Shown here piece by piece: positions 12,812-23,730 of a DNA stretch of 64,000 bases. Both the position numbers and the translations under genes were made by a program. The stretch is from Sipunculus nudus (lineage: Eukaryota; Annelida; Sipuncula; Golfingiida; Sipunculidae): NCBI GenBank assembly GCA_026874595.1, contig CM049311.1, forward strand, positions 8,471,676-8,535,675, written 5' to 3'. The number at the start of each line of letters is the position of its first letter. Positions within the stretch are counted from its first letter, which is position 1. Below the pieces are notes generated by a model that had not been told where the DNA came from, did not search any database, and worked only from the letters and a program-made list of their open reading frames with translations.

Positions 12812-14670
12812 TAAACTAGACATTTCTAGGCAACGCAAATGCCATTGTATCCCTAGACGTAGTAATCCCCCCCCCCCCCCTTAAAAATAGGCCCCCATCT
12901 TCAGCAGCATATACTGACAATTGGCAAGCAACCAGGGTTTCTTCCATCTATCAACTTGAGAAACAATATTTTTCACCAAATATGGGGACCAATATGGTGA
13001 ATCACTCTTGAGAAAAGGGGATTAATTTATACTATTAAAATAGTTAGGTAGGTGGCACCACCTGTCTGATTGATTAAAAAAACTCTCCAAAATGGACGTA
13101 CATGCCAAATTGCAGACCAACACATTGAACTATTCCTCAGGTATGAGCAATTTTCACCTAGAGCAAATGTACGGATGGACGCCACACGAAAGCTATAACA
13201 GATGGCGCCACAAGTTTTGAATATAAGATAGAGGTATCCAAGATCTGTGGATAAGCACAATTTCGGGCCAATACGACAAATCATTCCTGAGAAAAGGGCA
13301 TTTATTTATACTATGAAAACAGTAAGGTAGGTGGCGCCATCTTTCTGCTTTACAAGAAAATTCTCCAAGGTGGACGCACATGCAAAATTTTAGACCAACA
13401 CATTGAATGACTCTTGAAACATGAGTAATTTTGACCTAAAGCAAAAACACGAATGGAAGCCACACGAAAACGATTGCAGACAGCGCCACTAGTCTAGAAT
13501 GTGAGATGGAGATATCCAAAATCTATGGACATGCACAATTTCAGGCCAATACGGCTAATAATTTCTGAAAAGGGGGCATTAATTTATACTATGAAAATGG
13601 CGAGGTAGGTCGCGCCAATTGTCAGCTTTACGAGAAAACTCTCCAAGATTGATGTACATGCCAAATTTTGGACCATTACATAGAACCACTCCTGAGATTT
13701 GAGCAATTTCACCTAAAGTAAATGTACGGATGGACGCCGCATGAAAACGATTGCAGATGTCGCCACCAGTTTTGAATATAAGATAGAGGTATCCAAGATC
13801 TGTGGATAAGCACAATTTCAGGCCAATAGGACAAATAATTTCTGAGAAAAGGGCATTTATTTATACTATGAAAACAGTAAGGTAGGTGGCGTTATCTTTC
13901 TGCTTTACAAGAAAATTCTCCAAGGTGGACGCACATGCCAAATTTTAGACCAACACATTGAATGACACTTGAAACATAAGTAATTTTGACCTAAAGCAAA
14001 AACACGAATGGAAGCCACACGAAAACGATTGCAGACAGCGCCACTAGTCTAGAATGTGAGATGGAGATATCCAAAATCTATGGACATGCACAATTTCAGG
14101 CCAATACGGCTAATAATTTCTGAAAAGGGGGCATTAATTTATACTATGAAAATGGCGATGTAGGTCGCGCCAATTGTCAGCTTTACGAGAAAACTCTCCA
14201 AGATTGATGTACATGCCAAATTTTGGACCATTACATAGAACCACTCCTGAGATTTGAGCAATTTCACCTAAAGTAAATGTACGGATGGACGCCGCATGAA
14301 AACGATTGCAGATGTCGCCACCAGTCCTGAACATGAGATGGAGGTATCCAAGATCTTTGGATAAGCACAATTTCAGGCCAAACCTGCAAATCATTTCTAA
14401 GAAAAGGGGGCATTAATTTATACTATGAAAACGGTAAAATAGGTGGCGCCAATTGTCAGCTCTACGAAAAACTCTCCAAGATGAATGTACAAGCCAAATT
14501 TCTTACCAATACATTGAACCGCTCCTGAGAGATGAGCAATTTCACCTAAAGCAAATGTACGGATGGACGCAACACAAAAATGACACCATCAATCTTTGAT
14601 ACAAATGAAAGTATCTAAGATCAATGGACATGCATAATTTTATCCCAATCTGTCTATTAGTCTTTTAACG
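12812..14670 (-). mobile_element. Family C-like element, minus strand, with six ~278-bp tandem units
   Basis: On the minus strand the 3' end reads a G-run, TCTAGGGATACAATGGCA, a GGCA/TGCC hairpin and AGAAATGTCTAG|TT, matching the end of the 33021-33975 element. Units bounded by (T/A)TTTATACTAT recur at about 13022, 13301, 13578, 13856, 14134 and 14412. Alternate units are more alike, so the array has a ~556-bp dimer period. The 5' end is not clear, and the array fades into decayed sequence around 14670. Confidence 0.65.
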
Positions 14671-17642
14671 TATAATGCTCACAGTACTGACAAGTTGCAA
14701 TGATGCGCTAAAAAAAGAAAAGGACGGAAATTACGCTCTTTGCACAGCGCTTTACCTATAAGCCTACTACCTATACCATAAGCGCTGTTTGTTTGACCTC
14801 GTATCCTGAATCGCAACACCAGAGGGAAGCACTGTATTTTGGTAAAATCAGAAGAGACCCTGTGCTGGAAGACAAAACAGTTTACCAGCCAAGCGAGGAA
14901 TACAAAAAACCAATGTTGTTCATTTTGTTTTGAGTGACAGTTCAACGCCCCGGCAGCCGTTTGAACAGGCCACAGGCTCAGAGAGAATGGCTACCCACGT
15001 GGTTTGCACTGGTCCTTAAGCACATAGGATGCCCGGCCGGTGAGCTTTAGACGGGATAAGTTATAAAAGTGAAATAGATTGAATTTGAAATAACATGTTT
15101 TGTTGGGACTCGATGGTTTATTTAAGTTGTGAACCCATTCAAAGCAAGGATACACGAGTTCAATTATTGATAATCTGATAGAAAGGCACGAGCCCTATTT
15201 CCCTCTAATTGTCGCCCAGGCCAAGGTTTGTTGACATTGTGTCAGGCGCCTGTGCCATGACGCCTGTCAAGTGTGTGTTAACTGGCATTTGGTTGGCTGC
15301 TAGTCACATCAGCCGTTTTTTTTTTCAGCAGACAGGCCCACCACCTGGTGTCTAAGTGTATCATAAACGGTCAAACCAGGCAACGGGAAAATCAGTAGCT
15401 TCTTTAGAAGCGCAAGATTTCCGCTGACTCGGGAGCGTAGAAGACAAAGCTATCCGTGATTTTCGGTCAATTTGATTTTTGAACCAATCTTCCATGCTTC
15501 CCTTATTGATATATTAACGATTTCGTAAGATTGTCACCATATATGGCAATATTCAAGGTCAAGGTCACTCTCCTAGGAAAGGTCATGACCTCAATTCAAA
15601 TATATATCATCCAATAACCCATACCTATGTAAATCCATAATATGAAAGAAATTTGTAAAACATTTTTTGACTTATAATACTCAGTACTGTCAAGTGGCAA
15701 TGACGGGGGTATAAAACGGCACGAAAACAAGAAAAGGATAATAGGTTGCGCCTCCTGTTTCTGGTACATAACAGCACCATCCATGATCTTCGGTCAACTT
15801 GATTTTTGGATCAATCCATGTAATATTTCTTTATGATATTTAAGAATTTGTGTGACCTTGAAACTATTTTGAGCAGGAGTAAATAATTGAATGTCGTCGA
15901 TCACACATAGCAGAGATGTGCACCTTAATATTGGCGCAGGTATGATTTATTGTATGATATATTGTTTTTGACGGAGTAATTGCGATTTTTCTGTTATTAT
16001 ATTTTATATTTACATTAATAATCCATTTAACATATTCAAATATTATTTAAATGGACTATGAGGGCTTCATTTCTGAAAATTTAAAAACCAATGCTGTGCT
16101 TGCGCCGAAAGCAATCGACTGAATCCTTACAATACAATGTTTTTGGTACTCATTTGTGTTTGCTTTGCGACTCTCTCAAGTGAGGCGGCTCTTTACTATT
16201 GTTCATTTCTGTTTAGCGGTTTCAGTCTTCTTGGCGAAAAATAATCCCCAAAACAGCATTGAACCTTCCCCGCTCTCAAAATTGACCACTAGTAATGAAA
16301 TTCGACATCTTTTACCGACTTATTAATTCTTTGCGTGTCCTTAAACTGTAAATAAGGCACTGTATTTACATTTTTAGTTGTAAACAACACAAAATACGTG
16401 CTGCATCCTTGAACACCATGAAGTGTCTTTCAGTGTGTTAAAATCTGTTTTCTTAGAATAGGTCATGGTTGCAGTAATTTTGTTCCCTAAATATTCCGCA
16501 AATCTCATTGGGGTTCAATTGGTAATTTCTTTGCGGACGGACAAAGGGTCATCGCTGCAGATTTTGACTTTAATACAGCACAGTTATTAATCACATTGGC
16601 AACGCAAATCGCCGGTCAAGAACTGTTCCCAATATCGGGTTTTCAAGATTACCTCACTACTTCCCTTGAATGTTAATTTAGGCCTTTTAAAGATGTCGAG
16701 CGGTTGCAAAAATTGTGCTCTGCTAACGACCCTTCATCAGGACGGACGGCAGAAGACTGTCCAGTCTCATTTCAGGAAAGCTGGCGGGACTGGATTTGAC
16801 CTTAGTGGTCCCATGCGGTCACCAAGTGCTAATGGAGAGAAAAACTCTTTCAAGTCATTCACCAGACACGCTACTCTCCCTTTGCAACAGCACCAGTGCA
16901 ATCACCAAGAAAACAAAATAAAGTGTAAACTGCAATGAAAATACTTAGCAGGAGTCAATTTTCATATGCAAAGGGGGGGGTGGGTGTAGAATTACACAAT
17001 TAAAAATACTCAAAAGTCGTAACATGTTGCTGCCACTGACAAAGACAAAACCACAAGTCAGCTGAAACCTAAATTTGATCTCAGGGGCTAGAAAAAGACC
17101 ATCTCTGTAATAAATGGAAAAATGATTGTTAGTGGTCTGCAATCACAGACAAACTGCAAGGGAAGCCTCTCTCGCGCCTCCTAATCCCCGTCTCCAAATC
17201 AAGGCAAATGCACCAGATTTGGGATCCGAATCCGGTTCTGTCCAGGGAAATAATCGCACTGTTCAGAGAGTATAGTTAGAAGTCCTTTTCACTCTCATCG
17301 GCAGACTACTTTCAGGAGACAAGTTGCAGAAGGGGGTCAGCCAGACGAGGATCTTAATGCTGGGCCGAATGTCGCCGTCAATGAACCTGCAGTAGAGACT
17401 TCTCAATTTCGATGGGCACGGTAAAATGAATGGTCAGGACAAAATTGGATTAAAAGTAGGTTACAGATAAAAGTTTACATCTTTGCTGAAGTCTCTTTTT
17501 ATACAGGATATGACTTTCTTCTCATATCTCTTTCAAAGATTAATATTTTGAGCCTCGCTACCAGCTGACACTATGGATACAATTACACACACTTGCCTAT
17601 CAACAAACATACACCAAACAAGATTTTGCTGTTGACAATTTG
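14671..17642. other. Non-genic stretch 3' of RPL10A
   Basis: Two segments near 14660-14730 and 15655-15750 share ATAAT(A/G)CTCA(C)AGTACTG and AAGAAAAGGA, so they are copies of an old repeat. An open frame at 16666-16938 (90 codons, plus strand) has a CKNC motif and ordinary codon use but no family match and no clear splice partners. Confidence 0.45.
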
Positions 17643-17648
17643 TTTATT
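17643..17648 (-). terminator. RPL10A polyadenylation signal AATAAA
   Basis: Read on the minus strand, AATAAA begins six bases after the TAA stop. A normal cleavage site 10-30 bases further would give a 3'UTR of only about 20-45 nt. Very short UTRs are common in ribosomal protein mRNAs. Confidence 0.75.
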
Positions 17649-17654
17649 CACATA

Positions 17655-17825
17655 TTAATAGATCCTGTGTGAGGGTCCCATGGTGCTCTTTATGTAGAGG
17701 GCACGCACGTTCTGCCAGTTCTTCTTTAACAGAGACACAAGGAAGTTGACGCCCATCACAATGTTGTTAACCAGGTCTTCGTTAGTCATCTCAACGTGAC
17801 CAATAGCCACAGCCAGACACAGAAC
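17655..17825 (-). CDS. RPL10A: RPL10A exon 5 with stop codon
   Basis: This terminal exon is 171 nt, including the TAA stop at 17655-17657. The acceptor is TGCTTTTAG at 17826-17834. It encodes [19 protein letters not shown] through the C-terminal SHRIY. Confidence 0.95.
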   Translation of the reverse strand, partial: VLCLAVAIGHVEMTNEDLVNNIVMGVNFLVSLLKKNWQNVRALYIKSTMGPSHRIY

Positions 17826-20800
17826 CTAAAAGCAAAGGACAAAACGGGATCCATGACTTGCAGAAGAAAATGTTCACATATGAAAAATAGGAATATGCAT
17901 GTAAGATATAAAAATTACAATCAAATAATATTAAAAGTCAAACTTACAAAGACTTGCCTTTTATAAAACAGATTGGTACTTTATTCAGGATTCTTTTAGA
18001 ATTGCAGTTTACGATGAGTTTATATAAATATCCTCAAACCAGCAGGATTTCTAAAGGCTATTCATATTCCAACCAAACATTGTGCTACTTGTACCTGATC
18101 AGAAGTGAAAGCTTGCTATATTTAAGAATGAGCTGTTAATACTTCACATAAGAATTAAAAAGCAACCATTTTATACAACACAAGTATGTCAAGTGTTGCA
18201 CATTCCAGTACAATTTAGCTGGTTGTACAGAACAAACTAGGCCCTATGCATCAACTTACTACAGTTTCAATAGTTACAGTTCACTTTAAATCTTTCTCCT
18301 GGCGAGGTTTTCCGTTATTTCATGCAACTGAAGGATCAAAATAATGAGGGATGGTATATGTTTGATGCTGGTGATGAATAAAGAATATGAATATTCATTT
18401 GACAATGTATATCTAATAGGTCTCCACTATATACTGCTTCATCAATGATAACCATCCATGGGTTACCCACCTTTTTCATCTGGAACTTGATGGTAGCCTT
18501 GGTCTCGTCAACCTTATTGGTCATAGACTCGCTGTGGGACAACATGGTGGGGAACTTGCCAGCCTTGTTTAGACCTGGACCCAACACCCTAGGAATCTGC
18601 TTGATCAGCGATTCAGAGGCCAGGAAACCATCATACTTCTTGGCTGTAACAAAAGTGTAAATATTTAATAGTATACAAAATTCAACCAGAAACTTTGATG
18701 AGAACACAAATTACCCAGCTGCCAAACTCTCATGTTAGGCCCCACTAAAATACTAAGCTGATGCCCTCACCAACAGCAAGTTGGTTAAAAATATTGAAGT
18801 TTAACTGTAACACTTGCAGTTGCATATATGGGAACATTTCACCAATGCTGGAGGACTAGAGTTCGCATACCAAATTCCTCCATATTCATCTTTGGCTGGA
18901 TGTGTGTATAGTATACACATGCCTGTACTTTATTTAACCTGTACTTCACCCAGCACTTGGGTTTAAAATATTTCAGTTGAACAGTTACACTAGTACTACA
19001 TATTATGGAAGATGTTCTACCAATACTGGAGAAACACCTCACAAACCAAATTTCTCAAAATTCTTCATCTTTTGCTTGATGTGTGTATACACATGACCAT
19101 ACTTTATTCAACCAATTTTACTGCTGATGGTTGTATAAACATAATAAATTTATCAGAACTGCAATCTGAAAACAACTTCAATGTGCACTTCAATACAGGT
19201 AATTTACCTGATAGCTCTTGACTTAACTTTATCAAGCAGACCATTTAACTTGTTACCACAATATTCATATTTAGTGTATAATCATTACCGAGTTTCTTGA
19301 CAAGCTTCTTGTTCTTGTTGAGCTTCTTCAGAGCTTCGATGTCCATATGGGGGATGTCATTGGCCTTGGCTTCATCACAGTGCTGCTGGTCACCAAGTAC
19401 ACAGATCCTCAGCTTGGGGCGGGGGATGTTACGCAGCCTGGTAAGAGTAAAAAACTTTGTTAAGCACAAGATTTTCACAACAGCACTTGTGATACCTATG
19501 ATTTACCTTCATACTAAAGAGACCAATTGATTTTTTCACTTTGCTAGCAAGGTATAAAGTATTCAGTCAGTATTTGTTAATTTTTGGCTGGAGATAGGTG
19601 CACATATTGGTGCAGAACTACTGACAGTGACAAACTTTCAGGTGCCTTTTTTGATGGCTGGAAATATTAAAGCAATACTGAATGCCACAATGGGTAAGCC
19701 AAACCTTACAAGTCTCGTTCTGTTGCATCTAAGCATATAGTCTACAGACAACAAAATTAAAGGTATTTTTTGTAGATTCTTTTTCATTCTGAAATTTCAG
19801 CTGAAACAGATGTAAATCTCTTCTGCTGGGCAGAGCTTGACACCAGGCTAATTTACTGATATGCCATTTTGTGATTGTCTTTCAAAGGTATTGCTTAAAG
19901 TTGAAAATGGGTTTAAAATTGAGATGCTGTCTAAAATTATGTTTGCAATAATATGCAATGTCAATGCATTCCAACTTAATTGGGTGAAGAACACGATGAC
20001 AACACATATTACAAAACATTTTATAACTTGAGATGAAATATTACCTTAAGACAGCAAGCATACCAACATTACATAATTTCAACCCTCTACAATCAGCTAG
20101 AGGGTCTCCCCATTTCTTTAGTAGACCCTGGGTAGAGGTCTCAGTTACCAGCAGCCTACCCAGACTACTTTCCCATATCTTTGTCAGACCCTGGGTGGGG
20201 GTCTTCCTCCAAAGACAGCAGTTAGGGGCTTTGCTTACCCAAGCTGCTTACCCAATTTTTTATACTTGTTATTAGACCCTGGGTAGAGGTCTTTTCTGGA
20301 TTTCACCCTTTCTTGTTTAGAGCATGTTTTTAAATAAAATTTCCTGCAGGCCTACTTGACTGTTCCGGAGAAACGCTTGTCCTTCTGGGGATCATAGTTC
20401 TTCAGGGAGATCTGAAGTTCCACGGTCTCTGTGAACTTGCGCTTCTTTTCCTGCGAGTAGGACAGGATGTTTTCAACAGCCTCGTGCACTGTATCCTTTG
20501 ACAGCTTACTGCAAAAGAACAGAAAAAAAGTTGAGGATGAACTGAAGTTATAATTTTCACTTAAGTTAACAATAGCGAATTATTTTGAAACTGACATAAC
20601 AGCATGTCTTGGATGGAAATAATAAATTACATTCAAAGTAGGGATCTGGTCAAGTCAGTTCAACCTCAGAAATTCTACTCGACTGTTTCTTATCTTAATT
20701 TTATATGTTGAATAAAAAAATCTTGGACACTGCAATCTATTCTAGTCACTTGATGCTGGATGATATTCAGCATGTTGTGAATGTAAATTGTTCCTAAAAG

Positions 20801-21805
20801 TAGTCTCTTACCACAGTGCCCAACTTCCACAACCTCAATAATAAGCTATTTTATTTAAATCAATGAAAAGAATTTGACTTATATGAATTTACAGAAAACC
20901 TAAGTGTTCAGCATATTCTAGTGATTATATATTATTAAAACTGGTCTTCTTTCAAAGTGTGGACATTTTGCTGGAGCATACTAGTATTTTTAATAAGCAA
21001 GTGCAGATATGCACCTTCTCAATAAATCCTTTCCTCCGTCCAACACCTTTAGTGGTTTCATTGGAGACGAGTCCAGTGAGATGACATGATTAATGTGGTT
21101 TCACTTAAATGAATGGTCTCATGCCTGAATTAATTTTTTTTTTTACAAATGGATAACTGCCCTTTTATCACATGGCAAGTCAGCAGTCAGTATTAATTGC
21201 TGGAAACTAAAACATTTTATTGGCTATACCAGCCTTAGAATATCTAAATCTTTGACTGAATTTCACCAAGGCGCAAAACTGGGGTTTGTTCAAAACAGCA
21301 AGTTGTAGTCTGGCCCTTTTATTGTACAAGTTTAACACCTAGACACTGCACAAATGGTTTTGTTTACCATTGCTTTCAGGCTGACAGCCATCGCCATCCT
21401 ACCCCATACTCCATAACATAGGAATTATCCGGGGGGGGGGGGGGGGGGGGGTGTTGACAAAACGACGCATTATTGTCAACATCTTATACACAGTTTATTA
21501 TTTTATTTTCTAATAGGGAACATGTATTCCTCTAATCCTGGTTAAACCAAAGACTATTAACGTCAAAGTCAGTCAACGACTGTGGCTCACTGCCCCTCAT
21601 TGCACACTCATGGCGCAATCACATCTACAAAGTTGCGATAAAAAAATGTACAAATATGGGTGTTCTGTCGCAACAGAGGATAAAATATTAAGATAAAATG
21701 AATAAACTATCCTAATAGAACAAAATCAGGTATAATATTGTTTATTCAAGGCCAAATTAAATGCCGATGGCTGCCGATTTTCCAGCCGTTGGTAACACAC
21801 CTCAT
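17655..21805 (-). CDS. RPL10A: Ribosomal protein L10a (uL1), complete, 5 coding exons
   Basis: This gene encodes the L1-stalk protein of the cytosolic 60S ribosomal subunit. Coding exons in transcript order are 21801-21805, 20356-20508, 19289-19437, 18471-18643 and 17655-17825, giving 651 nt or 216 aa plus stop; animal L10a proteins are about 217 aa. All introns are GT-AG and the phases agree across every junction. Recognisable family blocks include [19 protein letters not shown] (exon 2), [20 protein letters not shown] and [13 protein letters not shown] (exon 3), [20 protein letters not shown] and [11 protein letters not shown] (exon 4), and [17 protein letters not shown] with the terminal HRIY (exon 5). 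The start was chosen because exon 2 begins in phase 2 and needs a two-codon donor, and ATGAG followed by GTGTGT at 21805 to 21796 supplies exactly that, as in vertebrate L10a genes. The only uncertain part is this tiny first exon. The gene is divergent from USP47. Confidence 0.96.
18471..18643 (-). CDS. RPL10A: RPL10A exon 4
   Basis: This exon is 173 nt. The acceptor is TTGTTACAG and the donor is AAAAAG|GTGGGT. It encodes [17 protein letters not shown] through TIKFQMKK, including the L1 signature region around [14 protein letters not shown]. Confidence 0.95.
18790..19125. repeat. Two diverged ~180-bp tandem copies in RPL10A intron 3
   Basis: The segments around 18790-18950 and 18970-19120 align in order. 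Both run from an AACTGTAACAC/AACAGTTACAC-like start through ACCAATGCTGGAG/ACCAATACTGGAG to GATGTGTGTATA and TACTTTATT(T/C)AACC. This is an old local duplication with no coding potential. Confidence 0.6.
19289..19437 (-). CDS. RPL10A: RPL10A exon 3
   Basis: This exon is 149 nt. The acceptor is CTTACCAG and the donor is CTCG|GTAATG. It starts in the codon that completes Lys and encodes [20 protein letters not shown] through [10 protein letters not shown], a near-invariant part of animal L10a. The Ala codon at the next junction is split after its first base. Confidence 0.95.
20120..20295. repeat. Three AGACCCTGGGT(A/G)G motifs in RPL10A intron 2
   Basis: The motif AGACCCTGGGTAGAGGTCT occurs near 20123 and 20274, with a variant near 20186 (AGACCCTGGGTGGGGGTCT). 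Spacing is about 63 and 88 bases. It looks like a decayed local repeat inside the intron. Confidence 0.5.
20356..20508 (-). CDS. RPL10A: RPL10A exon 2
   Basis: This exon is 153 nt in phase 2 to phase 2. The acceptor is TTTTGCAG and the donor is AA|GTAGGC. It encodes the N-terminal helix and the first conserved L1 block, ending at FSGTVK, with the Lys codon split across the intron. Confidence 0.95.
21429..21453. repeat. Long G homopolymer in RPL10A intron 1
   Basis: A run of more than 20 consecutive G (C on the transcribed sense) follows ATTATCC. It is flanked by ordinary AT-rich intron sequence. Confidence 0.85.
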
Positions 21806-21833
21806 GATTGCTGTATGGCCGACTTCAAAAAGG
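21801..21833 (-). CDS. RPL10A: RPL10A exon 1: short 5'UTR plus ATGAG
   Basis: The coding part is only five bases (21801-21805), Met plus two bases of Ser, followed by donor GTGTGT. About 27 nt upstream on the minus strand a pyrimidine run CCTTTTTG (21826-21833) fits a 5'-TOP transcription start, as expected for a ribosomal protein mRNA. The UTR length is inferred from that motif, not observed. Confidence 0.7.
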
Positions 21834-21895
21834 CCGGAGGTGGCAAGGACTCACGCGAATTCTCGGAGGCACGGCGAGACTTCGCCATATTCGTA
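21826..21895 (-). promoter_or_regulatory. RPL10A core promoter: TOP-like start and YY1-like site
   Basis: On the minus strand CCTTTTTG (21826-21833) resembles a 5'-terminal oligopyrimidine start. About 50 bases upstream, AATATGGCGAAG (minus, about 21879-21890) resembles a YY1-type ATGGCG element, often found at ribosomal protein promoters. The region is more GC-rich than its surroundings. TOP and YY1 roles are family knowledge; the match here is by eye. Confidence 0.5.
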
Positions 21896-21970
21896 GATAT
21901 TGCTCACTTGCACAACTTGTAAAGAAGAAATATTTTATAAGCACGGATACTAATGGTGCATTAAAAAGAG

Positions 21971-22034
21971 ATTCTCTTACCTAGTATGGTCCTTGGAGAC
22001 ACAAGCATGGTTGTCGCAGCATCGGTAAGAGAAT
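21971..22034. repeat. Perfect 11-bp inverted repeat upstream of RPL10A
   Basis: ATTCTCTTACC (21971-21981) and GGTAAGAGAAT (22024-22034) are exact complements separated by 42 bases. Each arm read outward is a consensus splice donor (GGTAAGAG) on its own strand. It is about 140-200 bp upstream of the presumed RPL10A start. Confidence 0.75.
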
Positions 22035-22617
22035 AAATAGCCAAACTAGCTTTTTTACAACGACTTCTCGTAGTTATTTGGGTGGGCGATAATAAAGGCT
22101 TAAGTGTGAAACCGATGACATTTGTGGCCGACTCTTGGCAAACAAGTCACTCTTTTGCTTTCCTATTTCGTGTATGAAGCCCAGTCTTTATGAATAGAAA
22201 TGATGCATTTTATCGTAAAATACCCAGCCAATGATTAGTACTAAAAGCGCCATATCAGCGGACGGGTTGTAAACACCGATTTATCATGGAAAGTGAACTG
22301 TGATAAATCTGATAAACATAACTCCTTATACGCCTGTCAAATTGCCCCCTTCCTTTCTGAGAATGTTCAGGAACGCCTCTTCAAGAGTTTCAGTGAGTTA
22401 AGTTCTTTTTCTCTGGCTTATGTCTGCTATTGACATGGAGTGACAAACTTGGTCTGTAGTACTTCATAAGTGTATCTGTCAGTCTTATATGAGTTTTCTT
22501 GTTCATGTTCTTGAGGCTTTTTGTGTTGTGCATGTTGAAACTGATTATCAGTCTGATAATCATGTTGCACATTTATATTGATTTATATAAAACTATGGTC
22601 ACAGCAAATATCACTTG

Positions 22618-23087
22618 TAGACCCAGTGATGGCTCTGATCCTATTGTAAGCACAAAGCCACAGGGTGCTGCCTTCATTTACCATGCGGACAGGAACGCAT
22701 GCACTGTAAGACGATGGTGAGCCAGGGTGATTGTTTCAGCCAGGGGTGTGCAGTGCACATGTTACATCAACACTGCTTACTTCCTGACCCACCAGCTGAA
22801 ATATGACACATGCACTTGGCCGGCTGAAACAATCCAGTGCGTTACCCTGGTAAAAACCCATGAAGCCAGTGGTCTTGTGTAGCTAGTGGTCCAGTTATAA
22901 GGACACTCAAAGCAGTGATGATGTAACTGAACTGCACACTGCTGGCTGAAACAATCACCCCATTTCACCATACTAAAGATACATTTACTGGGTACATCAT
23001 CAGAAGATGCAGGTGTTCCCGTCTGCTAGATAAATTAAGGCAGGGCCCTGTGGCTCTGTGTTTACAACAGAGCCAAAACTGGGTCTA
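22618..23087. mobile_element. Foldback MITE, ~470 bp, with 10-bp target duplication
   Basis: The left end begins TAGACCCAGT and the right end is its complement, ACTGGGTCTA. The two arms stay complementary with gaps for most of the length, for example GGGTGATTGTTTCAGCCAG near 22725 against CTGGCTGAAACAATCACCCC near 22942. Flanks are ATATCACTTG (22608-22617) and ATATGACTTG (23088-23097), a 10-bp duplication with one mismatch. Long inverted arms and a 9-11-bp duplication suggest a Mutator-type non-autonomous element. It has no coding capacity. Confidence 0.8.
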
Positions 23088-23730
23088 ATATGACTTGCTT
23101 TTTCATTCATTCTTATTCAGTTTAATTAAATGTTTTCCTTTTATACTTTATGGTATAAAATTCAATTATCCTCTGTAATGAAGAGCCACTATCTTCATGT
23201 ATGTGGCTAACACTTCAGATTCCACCACAGGCACAGATAAATCAACCTGTCATTATTCTTGTCCTTTCAGGAGCCAAACGTATCTGGTGGTGATAGCACC
23301 TACCTGATTTCACAAAGGAAGTTAATTATAAGCAAAGAAATTCTGAGAAATACCTGAATGTTACAGAATATACCATTCAGCAAGATACTGTGGTTGCCTT
23401 TTTATTCAAGAGGGTTTTAATTTTGTGATATACATGAATTTTAAATAATTGTTAATATGACACCTCCGGGAATAAGATGCCCCATTAACTAAGATGAACA
23501 AGAGTGGATGGTACATCTGTTATCACACCTGTAGAACCTAATCAGCACATGGTCTGAGCATGGCATCGATAGTTGCCCATGCATACAAGCATTGATTATT
23601 GAAAAACCTGCGGTAATTACATGGGATATATATTAACTGTGACACAGGTCATAAGTTACTGACTGAACCAGTAATGAGTGAGGATTTATTCCAAAATTAA
23701 AATCATACAAATACTGCTATACTCAGATTT

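Noticed and set aside
16666-16938. 90-codon frame with CKNCALL motif 3' of RPL10A.
   Set aside because: No family match, no convincing splice sites, and stops follow quickly; kept only as a note in the gap entry.
17826-21800. Possible intronic C/D snoRNAs in RPL10A introns.
   Set aside because: A TGATGA-like C box near 18440 on the minus strand has no matching D box and terminal stem at a suitable distance; no other good pair was seen.
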